From an uncultured Hyphomicrobiales bacterium (GTDB lineage Bacteria > Pseudomonadota > Alphaproteobacteria > Rhizobiales > Beijerinckiaceae): a stretch of 14,725 bases of DNA. The translations under genes and the position numbers were made by a program. Numbering within the stretch: the first letter of the stretch is position 1; each line of letters begins with the position of its first letter. Location: contig CAIWVR010000373.1 in the NCBI GenBank assembly GCA_903916165.1, positions 1-14,725 of the forward strand. The letters run 5' to 3'. Under the pieces are notes generated by a model. The model worked only from the letters and a program-made list of their open reading frames with translations. It was not told where the DNA came from and did not search any database. This document shows, in pieces, positions 1-7,499 of this stretch.

Positions 1-1
1 C

Positions 2-1237
2 GGCCTGAAGATCGAAGGCAAGGTGACCTTCGATGCGGCGGCCGTGGTCAAGCGCTCGCGTGGTGTGTCACAGCAGTTGAATGGCGGCGTCGCCTTCCTC
101 CTCAAGAAGAACAAGGTCGATGTCATCTGGGGCGAGGCCACCATCGACAAGCCCGGCCAGGTGAGCGTCAAGCCGACGACCAAGCCTGCCGTGCAGCCAC
201 AGAACCCGGTGCCCAAGGGCACGCTGGGCGAGGGCATCTACCAGACCAAAAACATCATCATCGCCACGGGCGCCCGTCCGCGCGTGCTGCCGGGGATCGA
301 GCCGGACGGCAAGCTGATCTGGACCTATTTCGAGGCAATGGTGCCGAAAGCTTTCCCGAAGTCGCTCATTGTCATGGGCTCGGGTGCCATCGGCATCGAA
401 TTCGCGAGCTTCTATCGCACCATGGGCTGCGAGGTGACGGTCGTCGAAGTTATGGCGCAGGTTCTCCCTGTCGAGGACGCCGAGATCGCCGCACTGGCGC
501 GCAAGCGGTTCGAGAAGCAGGGCATCAAGATCATGACCTCGACCAAGGTCGTGAAGGTCGAGAAAAAGGCCGACAGCGTCGTTTGCACGCTGGAAGACGA
601 CAAGGGTGCCAAAAGCCAGCTCGAGGCCGAGCGGCTGATCTCGGCTGTGGGCGTCGTCGGCAATGTCGAGAACGTCGGCCTTGAAAAGCTCGGTGTGAAG
701 ATGGACCGCGGTTGCATCGTCACCGACGGTCTCGGCAAGACCAACGTGCCGGGCATATTTGCGATCGGCGACGTTGCTGGCCCGCCGATGCTCGCCCACA
801 AGGCCGAGCATGAAGGCGTGATCTGCATCGAGGGCATCAAGGGCCTGCATCCGCACCCGATGGACAAGGCGATGATCCCCGGCTGCACCTATTGCCACCC
901 GCAGGTGGCGAGCGTCGGTCTCACCGAGGCCAAGGCGAAAGAGCAGGGCATTGCCGTCAAGGTCGGCCGCTTCTCCTTCGCCGGCAACGGCAAGGCCATT
1001 GCGCTCGGCGAGCCGGAGGGGCTGGTCAAGACGATCTTTGACGCCAGGAGCGGCAAGCTGCTCGGTGCGCATATGATCGGCGCGGAAGTGACGGAGCTCA
1101 TTCAGGGTTATGTCGTCGCCATGAACCTTGAAACGACGGAAGAGGAGCTCATCCACACCGTCTTCCCGCATCCCACCTTGTCCGAAATGATGCATGAGAG
1201 CGTGATGGACGCCTATGGTCGCGTCATACACACTTGA
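2..1237 (+). CDS. lpdA: Dihydrolipoyl dehydrogenase (E3), 3' part; 5' end outside window
   Basis: This is the FAD/NAD-dependent E3 subunit that reoxidises dihydrolipoamide in 2-oxoacid dehydrogenase complexes such as pyruvate dehydrogenase. The frame is open from the left edge, so the GTG at 23 is not the true start. The N-terminal FAD fold and the redox CxxxxC disulfide lie outside the window. Visible parts are the segment ending IIIATGARPRVLPG, the NAD-binding GSGAIGIE motif (about 377-400), the second FAD motif GIFAIGD (752-772) and the C-terminal dimerisation domain. The catalytic His-Glu pair is present in FPHPTLSE (His 1169-1171, Glu 1184-1186). A Pro/Lys-rich insert (about 160-230) precedes IIIATGARPR; I know such an insert from rhizobial E3 proteins, which supports Hyphomicrobiales. 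A hairpin follows the stop codon. Which E3 paralog this is cannot be settled without the upstream genes; lipA nearby suggests the PDH-linked copy. Confidence 0.96.
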   Translation, partial: GLKIEGKVTFDAAAVVKRSRGVSQQLNGGVAFLLKKNKVDVIWGEATIDKPGQVSVKPTTKPAVQPQNPVPKGTLGEGIYQTKNIIIATGARPRVLPGIEPDGKLIWTYFEAMVPKAFPKSLIVMGSGAIGIEFASFYRTMGCEVTVVEVMAQVLPVEDAEIAALARKRFEKQGIKIMTSTKVVKVEKKADSVVCTLEDDKGAKSQLEAERLISAVGVVGNVENVGLEKLGVKMDRGCIVTDGLGKTNVPGIFAIGDVAGPPMLAHKAEHEGVICIEGIKGLHPHPMDKAMIPGCTYCHPQVASVGLTEAKAKEQGIAVKVGRFSFAGNGKAIALGEPEGLVKTIFDARSGKLLGAHMIGAEVTELIQGYVVAMNLETTEEELIHTVFPHPTLSEMMHESVMDAYGRVIHT

Positions 1238-1250
1238 CCCGCTTGACCAA

Positions 1251-1276
1251 GGGGGAGGTTCCCTGACACCTCCCCC
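1251..1276 (+). terminator. Stem-loop after lpdA, probable terminator
   Basis: A perfect 9-bp stem GGGGGAGGT (1251-1259) / ACCTCCCCC (1268-1276) with an 8-nt loop lies 13 bases after the lpdA stop. There is no T-tract behind it, so it may be a weak or Rho-assisted terminator, or a 3'-end stabiliser. The promoter at 1312 then starts a new transcription unit. Confidence 0.6.
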
Positions 1277-1311
1277 GCGGTAGACGTCCATATCGACGCT
1301 GAACTACGCTT

Positions 1312-1341
1312 TTGACAAAACATGCTTTTTCAAATTATTAT
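1312..1341 (+). promoter_or_regulatory. Sigma70-like promoter of the HWE kinase gene
   Basis: A perfect -35 TTGACA (1312-1317) is followed after 18 bases by TATTAT (1336-1341), which matches 5 of 6 positions of the -10 consensus. The surroundings are AT-rich, unlike the coding DNA on both sides. It lies just after the lpdA hairpin and 60 bases before the preferred kinase start, so the kinase is probably transcribed on its own and possibly together with lipA. I saw no GGAAC/CGTT-type EcfG general-stress promoter here. Confidence 0.55.
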
Positions 1342-1400
1342 CGTGCCGGAGATGAACGTATCATCAAGAGTGGATGCTGCACGTTCGTGAGGTGCGTCAT

Positions 1401-3290
1401 ATGCCTGACAAGCGTCGCATCGAGACATTGCTGCAGAAGACCTCGCGGTCCGCCAATGGCTCGCAATTTGATCCCGCTCTGATGCTCGCCTCCATGGCGT
1501 CGCAGCGGGCGGCGCTGATGACGGCCTTGTCTCCCTACATGATCCTGACAACTGACGGCGAGACCGTGCTCGTGAACGACAGGTTCACCCACGTGACCGG
1601 CTTCACAATTGACGATCTGCCAGATATCCGCGCCTGCCTGCGCAAGATGCGACGGGTGCCCGCCGAACAGATCCAGGAAGCCCATGACGGCTGGGTCCGG
1701 CAGCAGGACAGGGCATCCAGCCAGGAGATCACGGTTTTTACCGCCTGGAACGAGATGCGGATCTGGGAAATTCGCACGACAGATCCCGTGCTTTGGGCGG
1801 ATGGGCGCATGGTGGTCCTGCAAGCCATGTCCGACCTGACCGAGCAGCGCCGTCTCGAGGAAGCCCTGCGGCGCAACCAGGAGGAAATGCGGCTTCGATT
1901 GGCGGAACTGGAAGCCTTATATTTCTCGGCACCGCTCGGCCTGGCGATGGTTGACAAGGATATGAACTATGTCCGCGCCAATGAGGCGCTTGCCGAGATC
2001 AATGGTGTACCCGCCGCAGATCACATCGGTCGTCTCGTTTTCGATGTCGTCCCCGACCCGCGCGGTCAGGCGGAGGCCCTGTTTCGCCAGGTGCTGCGCA
2101 CGGGCGAACCGGTTTGGAATGTCGAATTCTGTGGCGAGACAGCGCGAGCTCCGGGCATTCACCGGGATTTGCTGGAGCAGATCTATCCCTTGCGCGGCAT
2201 TGGTGGCGACATCTCCGGCGTTGGCGTGATCGTCGAGGATATTACCGAGCGCAAGAAGGTCGAGGGGGAACTGGCCAGCACCAATGTCGCGCTGCGCCGG
2301 ACCCTCGACCTTCTGTATCTGGCGCTGCGCACGGCAGGCGTCTCTGTCTTCACCCAGGATCGCGACCTTCGCTATCTCTGGATAGGCGGCGATTATTTTG
2401 GATGCGATCCGGAGGCGGTGGTGGGGACGCAGGACGCGGATGTTTTGCCGACCGAACTTGTCGCACCGATGTCAGCGCTCAAGCAGCGGGTCTTCGCGAC
2501 GGGCGAGTCGGCTTGCGCAGATCTGCCCTACCAGAAGAATGGCCAGACCCTCTGGTGTAACATCCATGTCGAGCCGTGGACGTCAAAGGGCGGCACAGTG
2601 CAGGCCTTGCTCGGCGCGGTGAGTGACGTCTCCGGCCGCAAGGCGACCGAGCAGCATATTCGTACCCTTCTCAGCGAACTCGCGCACCGATCGAAAAACC
2701 TGCTCACCGTCATTCAGGTCATGGCGCGCCGGTCAGTCGGCCCGGACCTTCCCAGCACGGCCTTCGTCGATTCGTTCATTGAACGGTTGAGCGGACTTGC
2801 GCAATCCCATGACCTGTTGGCGCGTGAAGACTGGCGCGGGATCGGCATGCTCGAACTTGTGATGTCGCAGATTGGGCATTTGCGCACTGGCTTTACGGAG
2901 CGGTTGATGGTCGAGGGGACTGACGTCGTGCTGACACCGGTCGCCGCCCAGAATCTGGGGATGGCGATCCATGAATTGTCGACAAACGCCGTCAAATACG
3001 GCGCCCTGTCCACAGTCGGGGGGACTGTGCAAATCAACTGGTCCATTTACAAGGACGCGGAGGGCAGCGACCGGATGCGTCTTGCCTGGATCGAACGTGG
3101 TGGCCCTACCGTGAAGGAGCCCAAACGACGCGGCTTCGGGCGGTTCGTCATCGAGGCCATTGCGGCGCGGGCGCTCAGTGGGACAGTTGATCTGCGCTTC
3201 GATCCGGAAGGCGTGTCCTGTCTCATCGAAGGCTCCGCTGACGCCAGCGTGGTGGCCGTTGGGCGTGAGGGCCTTGCGCATTCCGACTGA
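1401..3290 (+). CDS. PAS-PAS-PAS-HWE sensor histidine kinase (orphan)
   Basis: This is a 629-aa soluble sensor kinase with no signal peptide or membrane segment. Three PAS-like domains lie at about residues 39-145, 170-281 and 302-411, joined by charged helical linkers ([24 protein letters not shown]). The C-terminal kinase core is of the HWE family. Its H-box is [14 protein letters not shown] with phospho-acceptor His429, the N-box is [15 protein letters not shown] with the family His524, and LAWIERGGP carries the W563-x-E565 that names the family, followed by GFGRFVIEA. None of the PAS domains shows the LOV cysteine motif, so a flavin photoreceptor is unlikely and the signal is unknown. The start at 1401 is preferred because GAGG (1389-1392) sits 8 bases upstream; an in-frame ATG at 1374 would add nine residues. 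No response regulator is nearby. HWE kinases often act in general stress or phosphorelay signalling, but that is family knowledge, not seen here. Confidence 0.93.
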   Translation: MPDKRRIETLLQKTSRSANGSQFDPALMLASMASQRAALMTALSPYMILTTDGETVLVNDRFTHVTGFTIDDLPDIRACLRKMRRVPAEQIQEAHDGWVRQQDRASSQEITVFTAWNEMRIWEIRTTDPVLWADGRMVVLQAMSDLTEQRRLEEALRRNQEEMRLRLAELEALYFSAPLGLAMVDKDMNYVRANEALAEINGVPAADHIGRLVFDVVPDPRGQAEALFRQVLRTGEPVWNVEFCGETARAPGIHRDLLEQIYPLRGIGGDISGVGVIVEDITERKKVEGELASTNVALRRTLDLLYLALRTAGVSVFTQDRDLRYLWIGGDYFGCDPEAVVGTQDADVLPTELVAPMSALKQRVFATGESACADLPYQKNGQTLWCNIHVEPWTSKGGTVQALLGAVSDVSGRKATEQHIRTLLSELAHRSKNLLTVIQVMARRSVGPDLPSTAFVDSFIERLSGLAQSHDLLAREDWRGIGMLELVMSQIGHLRTGFTERLMVEGTDVVLTPVAAQNLGMAIHELSTNAVKYGALSTVGGTVQINWSIYKDAEGSDRMRLAWIERGGPTVKEPKRRGFGRFVIEAIAARALSGTVDLRFDPEGVSCLIEGSADASVVAVGREGLAHSD

Positions 3291-3375
3291 GAGCCCCGCG
3301 CCTGGAGCATGGCCCACGGGCTTGGCGCGCGCCATGAATGGTCGTAGACAAAAGCCTCAACAGCGTGAGACGACC

Positions 3376-4359
3376 ATGGCTCTTGTTCTGGACCTATTGA
3401 ACGACGATCCGCGCAAGAAGGGCGAGGGCACAGCCGCGCCGCGTCATCCGGAAAAGGCCCACCGCCCGGACAATCCGATCGCGCGCAAGCCTGACTGGAT
3501 CCGCGTCAAAGCTCCCGGCTCACCGAAATGGGCCGAAACGCAAAAGATCGTCAGGGAGCATGGCCTCGTTACCGTCTGCGAAGAGGCGGGCTGTCCGAAT
3601 ATTGGCGAGTGCTGGGAGAAGAAGCACGCCACCTTCATGATCATGGGCGACACATGCACGCGGGCCTGCGCCTTCTGCAACGTAAAGACAGGCATGCCGG
3701 CACCACTCGATGCGAATGAGCCGCAACATATCGGTCAAGCTGTCGCCAAGCTGGGTCTGTCTCATGTGGTGATCACGTCTGTCGATCGCGACGATCTGGC
3801 AGACGGCGGTGCCGAGCATTTTGCACAGGTCATCCGTGCCATTCGCGTCGCATCACCGAAGACGACGATCGAAATTCTGACGCCGGACTTTCTGCGCAAG
3901 GATGGCGCGCTCGAGGTCGTCGTGGCGGCACGGCCGGATGTCTTCAACCACAATCTCGAAACCGTCCCCTCGAAATATCTCAAGGTGCGGCCAGGTGCCC
4001 GCTACTTCCATTCAATCCGCCTGCTCCAGCGGGTCAAGGAACTGGATTCCAGCATTTTTACCAAATCCGGCATCATGGTCGGCCTTGGTGAAGAGCGGAA
4101 TGAGATCCTGCAATTGATGGACGACCTGCGCTCGGCAGATGTCGATTTCATCACCATCGGGCAATATCTCCAGCCGACGCGCAAGCATCACGAGGTCATC
4201 AGCTTCGTCACCCCGGCGGAATTTGCCTCCTACGAGACGGTCGCACATGCCAAGGGCTTTCTGCTGGCATCTGCCTCGCCTCTCACGCGTTCCTCCCATC
4301 ATGCAGGTGAGGATTTCGCCCGGCTGAAGGCGGCTCGCGAGGCCAAATCTGCGCGGTAG
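3376..4359 (+). CDS. lipA: Lipoyl synthase
   Basis: This radical-SAM enzyme inserts two sulfurs into octanoyl groups on E2 and H proteins to make the lipoyl cofactor. The 327-aa product carries both iron-sulfur cluster motifs. The auxiliary cluster cysteines are C68, C73 and C79 ([12 protein letters not shown]), and the radical-SAM CxxxCxxC is C94, C98 and C101 (CTRACAFC). The C-terminal [10 protein letters not shown] supplies the conserved RSS motif. The sequence is close to canonical alphaproteobacterial LipA throughout. The start at 3376 gives a normal length. The frame is open further upstream, and ATG 3334 would add 14 residues, but no strong Shine-Dalgarno decides between them. The gene starts 85 bases after the kinase stop with no clear terminator between, so co-transcription is possible. 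It is functionally linked to lpdA, which encodes the E3 partner of lipoylated complexes. Confidence 0.97.
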   Translation: MALVLDLLNDDPRKKGEGTAAPRHPEKAHRPDNPIARKPDWIRVKAPGSPKWAETQKIVREHGLVTVCEEAGCPNIGECWEKKHATFMIMGDTCTRACAFCNVKTGMPAPLDANEPQHIGQAVAKLGLSHVVITSVDRDDLADGGAEHFAQVIRAIRVASPKTTIEILTPDFLRKDGALEVVVAARPDVFNHNLETVPSKYLKVRPGARYFHSIRLLQRVKELDSSIFTKSGIMVGLGEERNEILQLMDDLRSADVDFITIGQYLQPTRKHHEVISFVTPAEFASYETVAHAKGFLLASASPLTRSSHHAGEDFARLKAAREAKSAR

Positions 4360-4366
4360 CAGATCA

Positions 4367-4399
4367 GCCAATGAGCCGCGGCGCGCGGTTGTCATTGGT
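4367..4399 (+). terminator. Two-part stem-loop after lipA, possible terminator
   Basis: Outer arms CCAATGA (4368-4374) and TCATTGG (4392-4398) enclose inner arms CCGCG (4376-4380) and CGCGG (4384-4388) with a GCG loop. Together they form one long hairpin with a small asymmetric internal loop, 8 bases after the lipA stop. No T-tract follows, so termination is not assured; it could also stabilise the lipA 3' end before the Coq10-like gene. Confidence 0.4.
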
Positions 4400-4481
4400 C
4401 GTTCCGGTGCCGGGCGAGATGGTGGGGCTTTTCTCCAGGTCGCTTCGTGGCTAGAAGAGCGGCATAAGTTCAGGGTTTGAC

Positions 4482-4937
4482 ATGCCATCTTTCACCACGA
4501 CACGCCGCGTGCGCCACAAGGCGTCACAGATGTTCGACCTCGTGGCTGATGTCGAAGCCTATCCAGAATTTCTGCCGCTCTGCACAGGCCTGCGCATCCG
4601 CCGTCGCGTCGTGAGCGGTGAGGGGATCGAGACAATCGTTGCGGAGATGGAGGTCGGCTACAAGGCGATCCGCGAGACCTTTACGAGCCGGGTGACGCTA
4701 GACCGGCCCCGCCTGCGAATTTTCGTCGAATATATCGACGGACCTTTCAGCCATCTCGAAAACCGCTGGACGTTCGTCGACGCGGATGTCGTCTCGGATG
4801 TCGGCTTCTCCATCAATTACGAGTTCCGCAACCGCATGCTGGGGCTGCTGATGGGCGCCATGTTTGACAGTGCCTTCCGCAAATTCGCCGAGGCTTTCGA
4901 GCGGCGGGCAGACGAGATTTATGGAATGCCGGGGTAG
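4482..4937 (+). CDS. Coq10/RatA-family START-domain protein
   Basis: This 151-aa single-domain SRPBCC/START protein belongs to the family of mitochondrial Coq10 and bacterial RatA-like proteins, which bind ubiquinone or similar lipids in a hydrophobic cavity. The N-terminal RRVRHKASQMFDLVADVEAY and the following YPEFLPLC segment are typical, as is the C-terminal helix around MFDSAFRKFAEAFERRADEI. Length fits the family. The ATG at 4482 is preceded by AGGG (4472-4475) 6 bases upstream. A place directly after lipA is, to my knowledge, common in Hyphomicrobiales and suggests a housekeeping role in respiration rather than a toxin. The name RatA comes from an E. coli report of a toxin role and should not be transferred. 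It is followed by a strong hairpin and then a convergent gene. Confidence 0.9.
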   Translation: MPSFTTTRRVRHKASQMFDLVADVEAYPEFLPLCTGLRIRRRVVSGEGIETIVAEMEVGYKAIRETFTSRVTLDRPRLRIFVEYIDGPFSHLENRWTFVDADVVSDVGFSINYEFRNRMLGLLMGAMFDSAFRKFAEAFERRADEIYGMPG

Positions 4938-4940
4938 TGG

Positions 4941-4963
4941 GGCTTGGGGTGTGGCCCCAAGCC
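4941..4963. terminator. Hairpin between convergent genes, probable bidirectional terminator
   Basis: A perfect 9-bp stem GGCTTGGGG (4941-4949) / CCCCAAGCC (4955-4963) with a 5-nt loop starts 4 bases after the Coq10-like stop. It also lies 43 bases beyond the stop of the convergent minus-strand binding-protein gene. It lacks a T-tract on either strand, but position and stem strength fit a shared terminator. Confidence 0.6.
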
Positions 4964-5006
4964 TGAGTGAGCCGGTATCTTTCAGGTCGCAATGACGCCG
5001 CTGTCC

Positions 5007-6029
5007 TCACCGCGGGCGGAACAATTCCTTGAAGGTCCGGCTCCACTTCTTTTCTTCCTCGGCGTCGAGCAGGACGGTCGAGACCTTGCGCTTCAGAACC
5101 TCGTCGAGCACGCCCTTGGGGTTCGTCTCGACATCTGGTCGCGTCGGAAGGCGACCAAATTTCGTCAGGAACTGCTGGGCTTCACGGCTGACCATGAAGT
5201 TCTGCGCGAGCTTGGCAGCATTGGGATGCGGCGCCTTGGCGGCGATGCCGGACTGTCCGAAGAACAAGGTCGTCGGTTCCATCACCCAGAAATCCGTCGG
5301 CGACTGCGCCAGCTTCACGTTCAGCGTGAGGTTAAGGTAATTGTTCAGGGCGAATAAATATTCGCCGCCGCCGACCGCACGCGCGATGGCGAGATGGCCG
5401 TCGAGGACGACGGGCTTCATCTTGGCGACGAAGTCTTCCAGGATCTCCCGCGCGCGCTTTTCGCCGTAATGATCGAAGACGGCAGCCAGCCAGGGCGTGT
5501 CGGTGTCGTCGATGGCGATGCGTCCCGCCCATTCGGGATGTTTCACGAAATCCTCAAGCCGCGCCGGGAGGTCTTCGCGCTTCACCTTGTCGGTATTGTA
5601 GGCGGGCGTGTTGTAATTGGCGTACATGCCAAACCACTTGTTCTTGGCACCGCGCGCCGCCGGCATCAGGGACTTGGCTTCCGGCGGATCCCAGTCGAGC
5701 AGGAAGTCCTGCGGGAATTTCTGCACATTGGCGGTTTGCGCAATGTCCCAGGTGCGCTGGTTGGCGCGGGCTTCAATGATCACGCGCGACAGGATCTGGG
5801 CGTCCGAGGCGCGGACATAAAGGACCTTGATACCGGTCGCATCTTCAAAAAGCTTCCAGAGCGGGAGACCTTCCTGCTCGTTGGTCGTCGAATAGACGAC
5901 GACCTGACCTTCGGACTTGGCAGCAGGTAGCAGGCTCTCGTCGAGCCAGCTTGGCTTGGGGCCCTGTGCGAAGGCCTGAGAGCTGAAAATGGCGGCGGCG
6001 AGCGCAACGAGGCGCGTGATCTTGAGCAT
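5007..6029 (-). CDS. Periplasmic extracellular solute-binding protein, family 1 (ABC type)
   Basis: This 340-aa secreted binding protein has a Sec signal peptide with likely cleavage after AFA (residue 21). The mature N-terminus carries VVVYSTTNEQEG, the first strand typical of the FbpA/AfuA-like branch of family-1 binding proteins. Further family features are ATGIKVLYVRAS, the GMYANYNTPAYNT hinge region and the VSREAQQFL C-terminal segment. FbpA-type ferric binders use an adjacent Tyr-Tyr pair; no such pair exists here, so annotation as an iron binder would be unsafe, and the ligand is unknown. The ATG at 6029 is preceded by GGGAGG a few bases upstream. No ABC permease or ATPase gene lies nearby; the next gene upstream on the same strand is an MFS permease 78 bases away. 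A nested inverted repeat fills most of that gap and abuts the Shine-Dalgarno. Confidence 0.9.
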   Translation of the reverse strand: MLKITRLVALAAAIFSSQAFAQGPKPSWLDESLLPAAKSEGQVVVYSTTNEQEGLPLWKLFEDATGIKVLYVRASDAQILSRVIIEARANQRTWDIAQTANVQKFPQDFLLDWDPPEAKSLMPAARGAKNKWFGMYANYNTPAYNTDKVKREDLPARLEDFVKHPEWAGRIAIDDTDTPWLAAVFDHYGEKRAREILEDFVAKMKPVVLDGHLAIARAVGGGEYLFALNNYLNLTLNVKLAQSPTDFWVMEPTTLFFGQSGIAAKAPHPNAAKLAQNFMVSREAQQFLTKFGRLPTRPDVETNPKGVLDEVLKRKVSTVLLDAEEEKKWSRTFKELFRPR

Positions 6030-6037
6030 GTGACCTC

Positions 6038-6086
6038 CCGATACGCCTCTGGTGGGCGCGTGTAAGTTCCAGAAAATTCGTATCGG
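6038..6086 (-). promoter_or_regulatory. Nested inverted repeat abutting the RBS of the family-1 binding-protein gene
   Basis: Outer 8-base arms CCGATACG (6038-6045) and CGTATCGG (6079-6086) enclose inner 5-base arms TCTGG (6048-6052) and CCAGA (6069-6073). In minus-strand RNA the 3' outer arm ends on the first Gs of the GGGAGG ribosome binding site for the gene starting at 6029. It could be a translational control hairpin, an operator, or a processing/termination structure after the MFS gene. The pairing is seen directly; the role is inferred. Confidence 0.4.
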
Positions 6087-6107
6087 TGCCGCCGCGCCTT
6101 GTCCATA

Positions 6108-7316
6108 TCAGGCCATGAGTTTCGGCTTCAGCAGGAACACCGCCACCAACCCGGCCAGAACCGCGGGAACGAGCAACACGGGGATGGCCGCCCAGCTGAA
6201 ATGGCTGACGAACAGGCCTGCGGCGACGGGTCCGAGAAACTGGCCAATATTGCTCGCCTGCTGGATGAGCCCCATGGTTGGCGTCACGAGGTCCGGTCGC
6301 ACGAGGCGCGGAACGGCGGCAAAGACCGAGCCAGGCAAAAGTCCGGCAATGCCGATGGTCAGTGCGGCGATCAAGGCCACAGAGCCCGCGGGCAGCCCGA
6401 GCGAGTAGATCAGCGGCGCCGACAGGGCATAGCCCGACAAGGATGCGCCCATGCTGATCCAGAGCGGAAAGCCCGCCCGCGACAGCAGGCCGGCGCAGAC
6501 ATTGCCCATGGCATTGGCCGCAACAACGCCAGCGGTGAAAAGTGTCGCGGTCGAGAGCGACAAGCCAAGCGTGCCAACGAGGAGCACTGGCAGGAAGCCG
6601 GCCAGGATAAAGTACTGGAAGGTGTAGAAGCCGAACACCGCCGCCAGAAGCACGCTGGCACGGTCGGCCAGCACCTTGCGCGCCGTCGAGGACAGGGAGG
6701 GAGCCACGACGGCGGGACCTTGCGCGGGACGCGGCAGAAGGAGGAGCACGGCAGCCGCATAGACCAGTGCGATGACCGCCTGCGACAGCCACAGCGCGCG
6801 CCAGCCGACGATCGGCAGCAAGGGGCCCAGCAGCAGCATCAGCGCGGAACCGGTCGGCAGGAACGTGCCCCAGAGGCCAAAAAAGAAATTTCGGTCGCGG
6901 CCGCTGGCGACGGTCCCGATCAGATCGGGGATCACGATGACTGCGGCAAGGAAGCCGATGCCTTCGACGATGCGTGAGACAATCAGAAGAGCCGGGCTTT
7001 CCGCAGCCGCGCCAAGCAGGCCACCGGCGGCCATGACCAGCATGCCCCCGACCAGCGAACGGCGTGCCCCTATACGACGCAAGATGAGCCCGGTGCCCAG
7101 CCCCAGCGTGGCACCAAGCGTGGCAAAAGTGGCGATAATGAAGGAGACGACCGCGATGCCGAGATTCATTTCGGCCTGCAGGAGCGGCATGGCGACAAAG
7201 GCCTTGCCGAGCTGCGCGGCTGAGATGACGCCGCCCAGAAGCAGGAACAAGGCAAGCCCGAAGCTTGTCTTCAGCGGCGCACCCGGCGTCAATCCCTGCA
7301 TTGTCTCATCTGGCAT
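6108..7316 (-). CDS. MFS transporter, about 12 membrane segments
   Basis: This 402-aa integral inner-membrane protein is made almost entirely of hydrophobic helices. A motif-A-like loop between helices 2 and 3 (GLILRRIGARRSLVGG, about residues 77-92), the IVSRIVEGIG segment in helix 4 and the central loop around residues 195-220 mark a major facilitator superfamily carrier. General resemblance is to the CynX/NimT-like organic-anion branch, but the substrate cannot be read from the sequence. The ATG at 7316 (MPDETMQG) is chosen because the 32 codons further upstream are Arg/Pro-rich and unlike a membrane-protein N-terminus. ATG 7301 is an alternative. It lies upstream of the family-1 binding protein on the same strand, and diverges from the TAXI-type gene across a 183-base gap that holds a palindrome. 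Confidence 0.88.
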   Translation of the reverse strand: MPDETMQGLTPGAPLKTSFGLALFLLLGGVISAAQLGKAFVAMPLLQAEMNLGIAVVSFIIATFATLGATLGLGTGLILRRIGARRSLVGGMLVMAAGGLLGAAAESPALLIVSRIVEGIGFLAAVIVIPDLIGTVASGRDRNFFFGLWGTFLPTGSALMLLLGPLLPIVGWRALWLSQAVIALVYAAAVLLLLPRPAQGPAVVAPSLSSTARKVLADRASVLLAAVFGFYTFQYFILAGFLPVLLVGTLGLSLSTATLFTAGVVAANAMGNVCAGLLSRAGFPLWISMGASLSGYALSAPLIYSLGLPAGSVALIAALTIGIAGLLPGSVFAAVPRLVRPDLVTPTMGLIQQASNIGQFLGPVAAGLFVSHFSWAAIPVLLVPAVLAGLVAVFLLKPKLMA

Positions 7317-7432
7317 GTTCCGCGTCCCGTGCCTGCCCCGCGCCCCTTGACTGGCACCCGACCTGATTAGCGGGATGCGCGGTCGGACGCCAGCCTCGCG
7401 CGCAGGTCTCAATCCGGTTCCGACTCTGCGGG

Positions 7433-7453
7433 TTCCGTCCTATATTGACGGAA
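7433..7453 (+). promoter_or_regulatory. Palindrome over a putative -10 in a divergent promoter region
   Basis: Arms TTCCGTC (7433-7439) and GACGGAA (7447-7453) are perfect inverted repeats separated by 7 bases. The spacer contains TATATT (7441-7446), a 5/6 match to a -10 box, with a weak TTCCGA (7418-7423) 17 bases upstream. The site lies 47 bases before the TAXI-type gene and 117 bases before the MFS start on the other strand, so a repressor bound here could block one or both promoters. No regulator gene is adjacent. Confidence 0.35.
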
Positions 7454-7499
7454 GGCGGGCCAATCGGCCCATCTTGCGCCGTGGATGTGAGGGTCGAAT

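Noticed and set aside
68..1291. Long minus-strand open frame (407 codons) across lpdA
   Set aside because: It is the antisense shadow of a GC-rich gene. The product is His/Asp/Arg-rich and resembles no family, while the plus frame is clear E3.
3324..3333. GGCGCGCGCC palindrome between the kinase gene and lipA as operator
   Set aside because: Simple GC alternation of this kind is expected by chance in such DNA and nothing else marks a binding site.
5007..6029. Calling the family-1 binding protein a ferric-iron binder (FbpA/AfuA)
   Set aside because: The adjacent Tyr-Tyr pair used by FbpA for iron is absent and no iron-transport genes are nearby.
6099..6977. 292-codon plus-strand frame over the MFS gene
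   Set aside because: The predicted product is Gln/Arg/Gly-rich without domains; it is a shadow of the membrane-protein frame.
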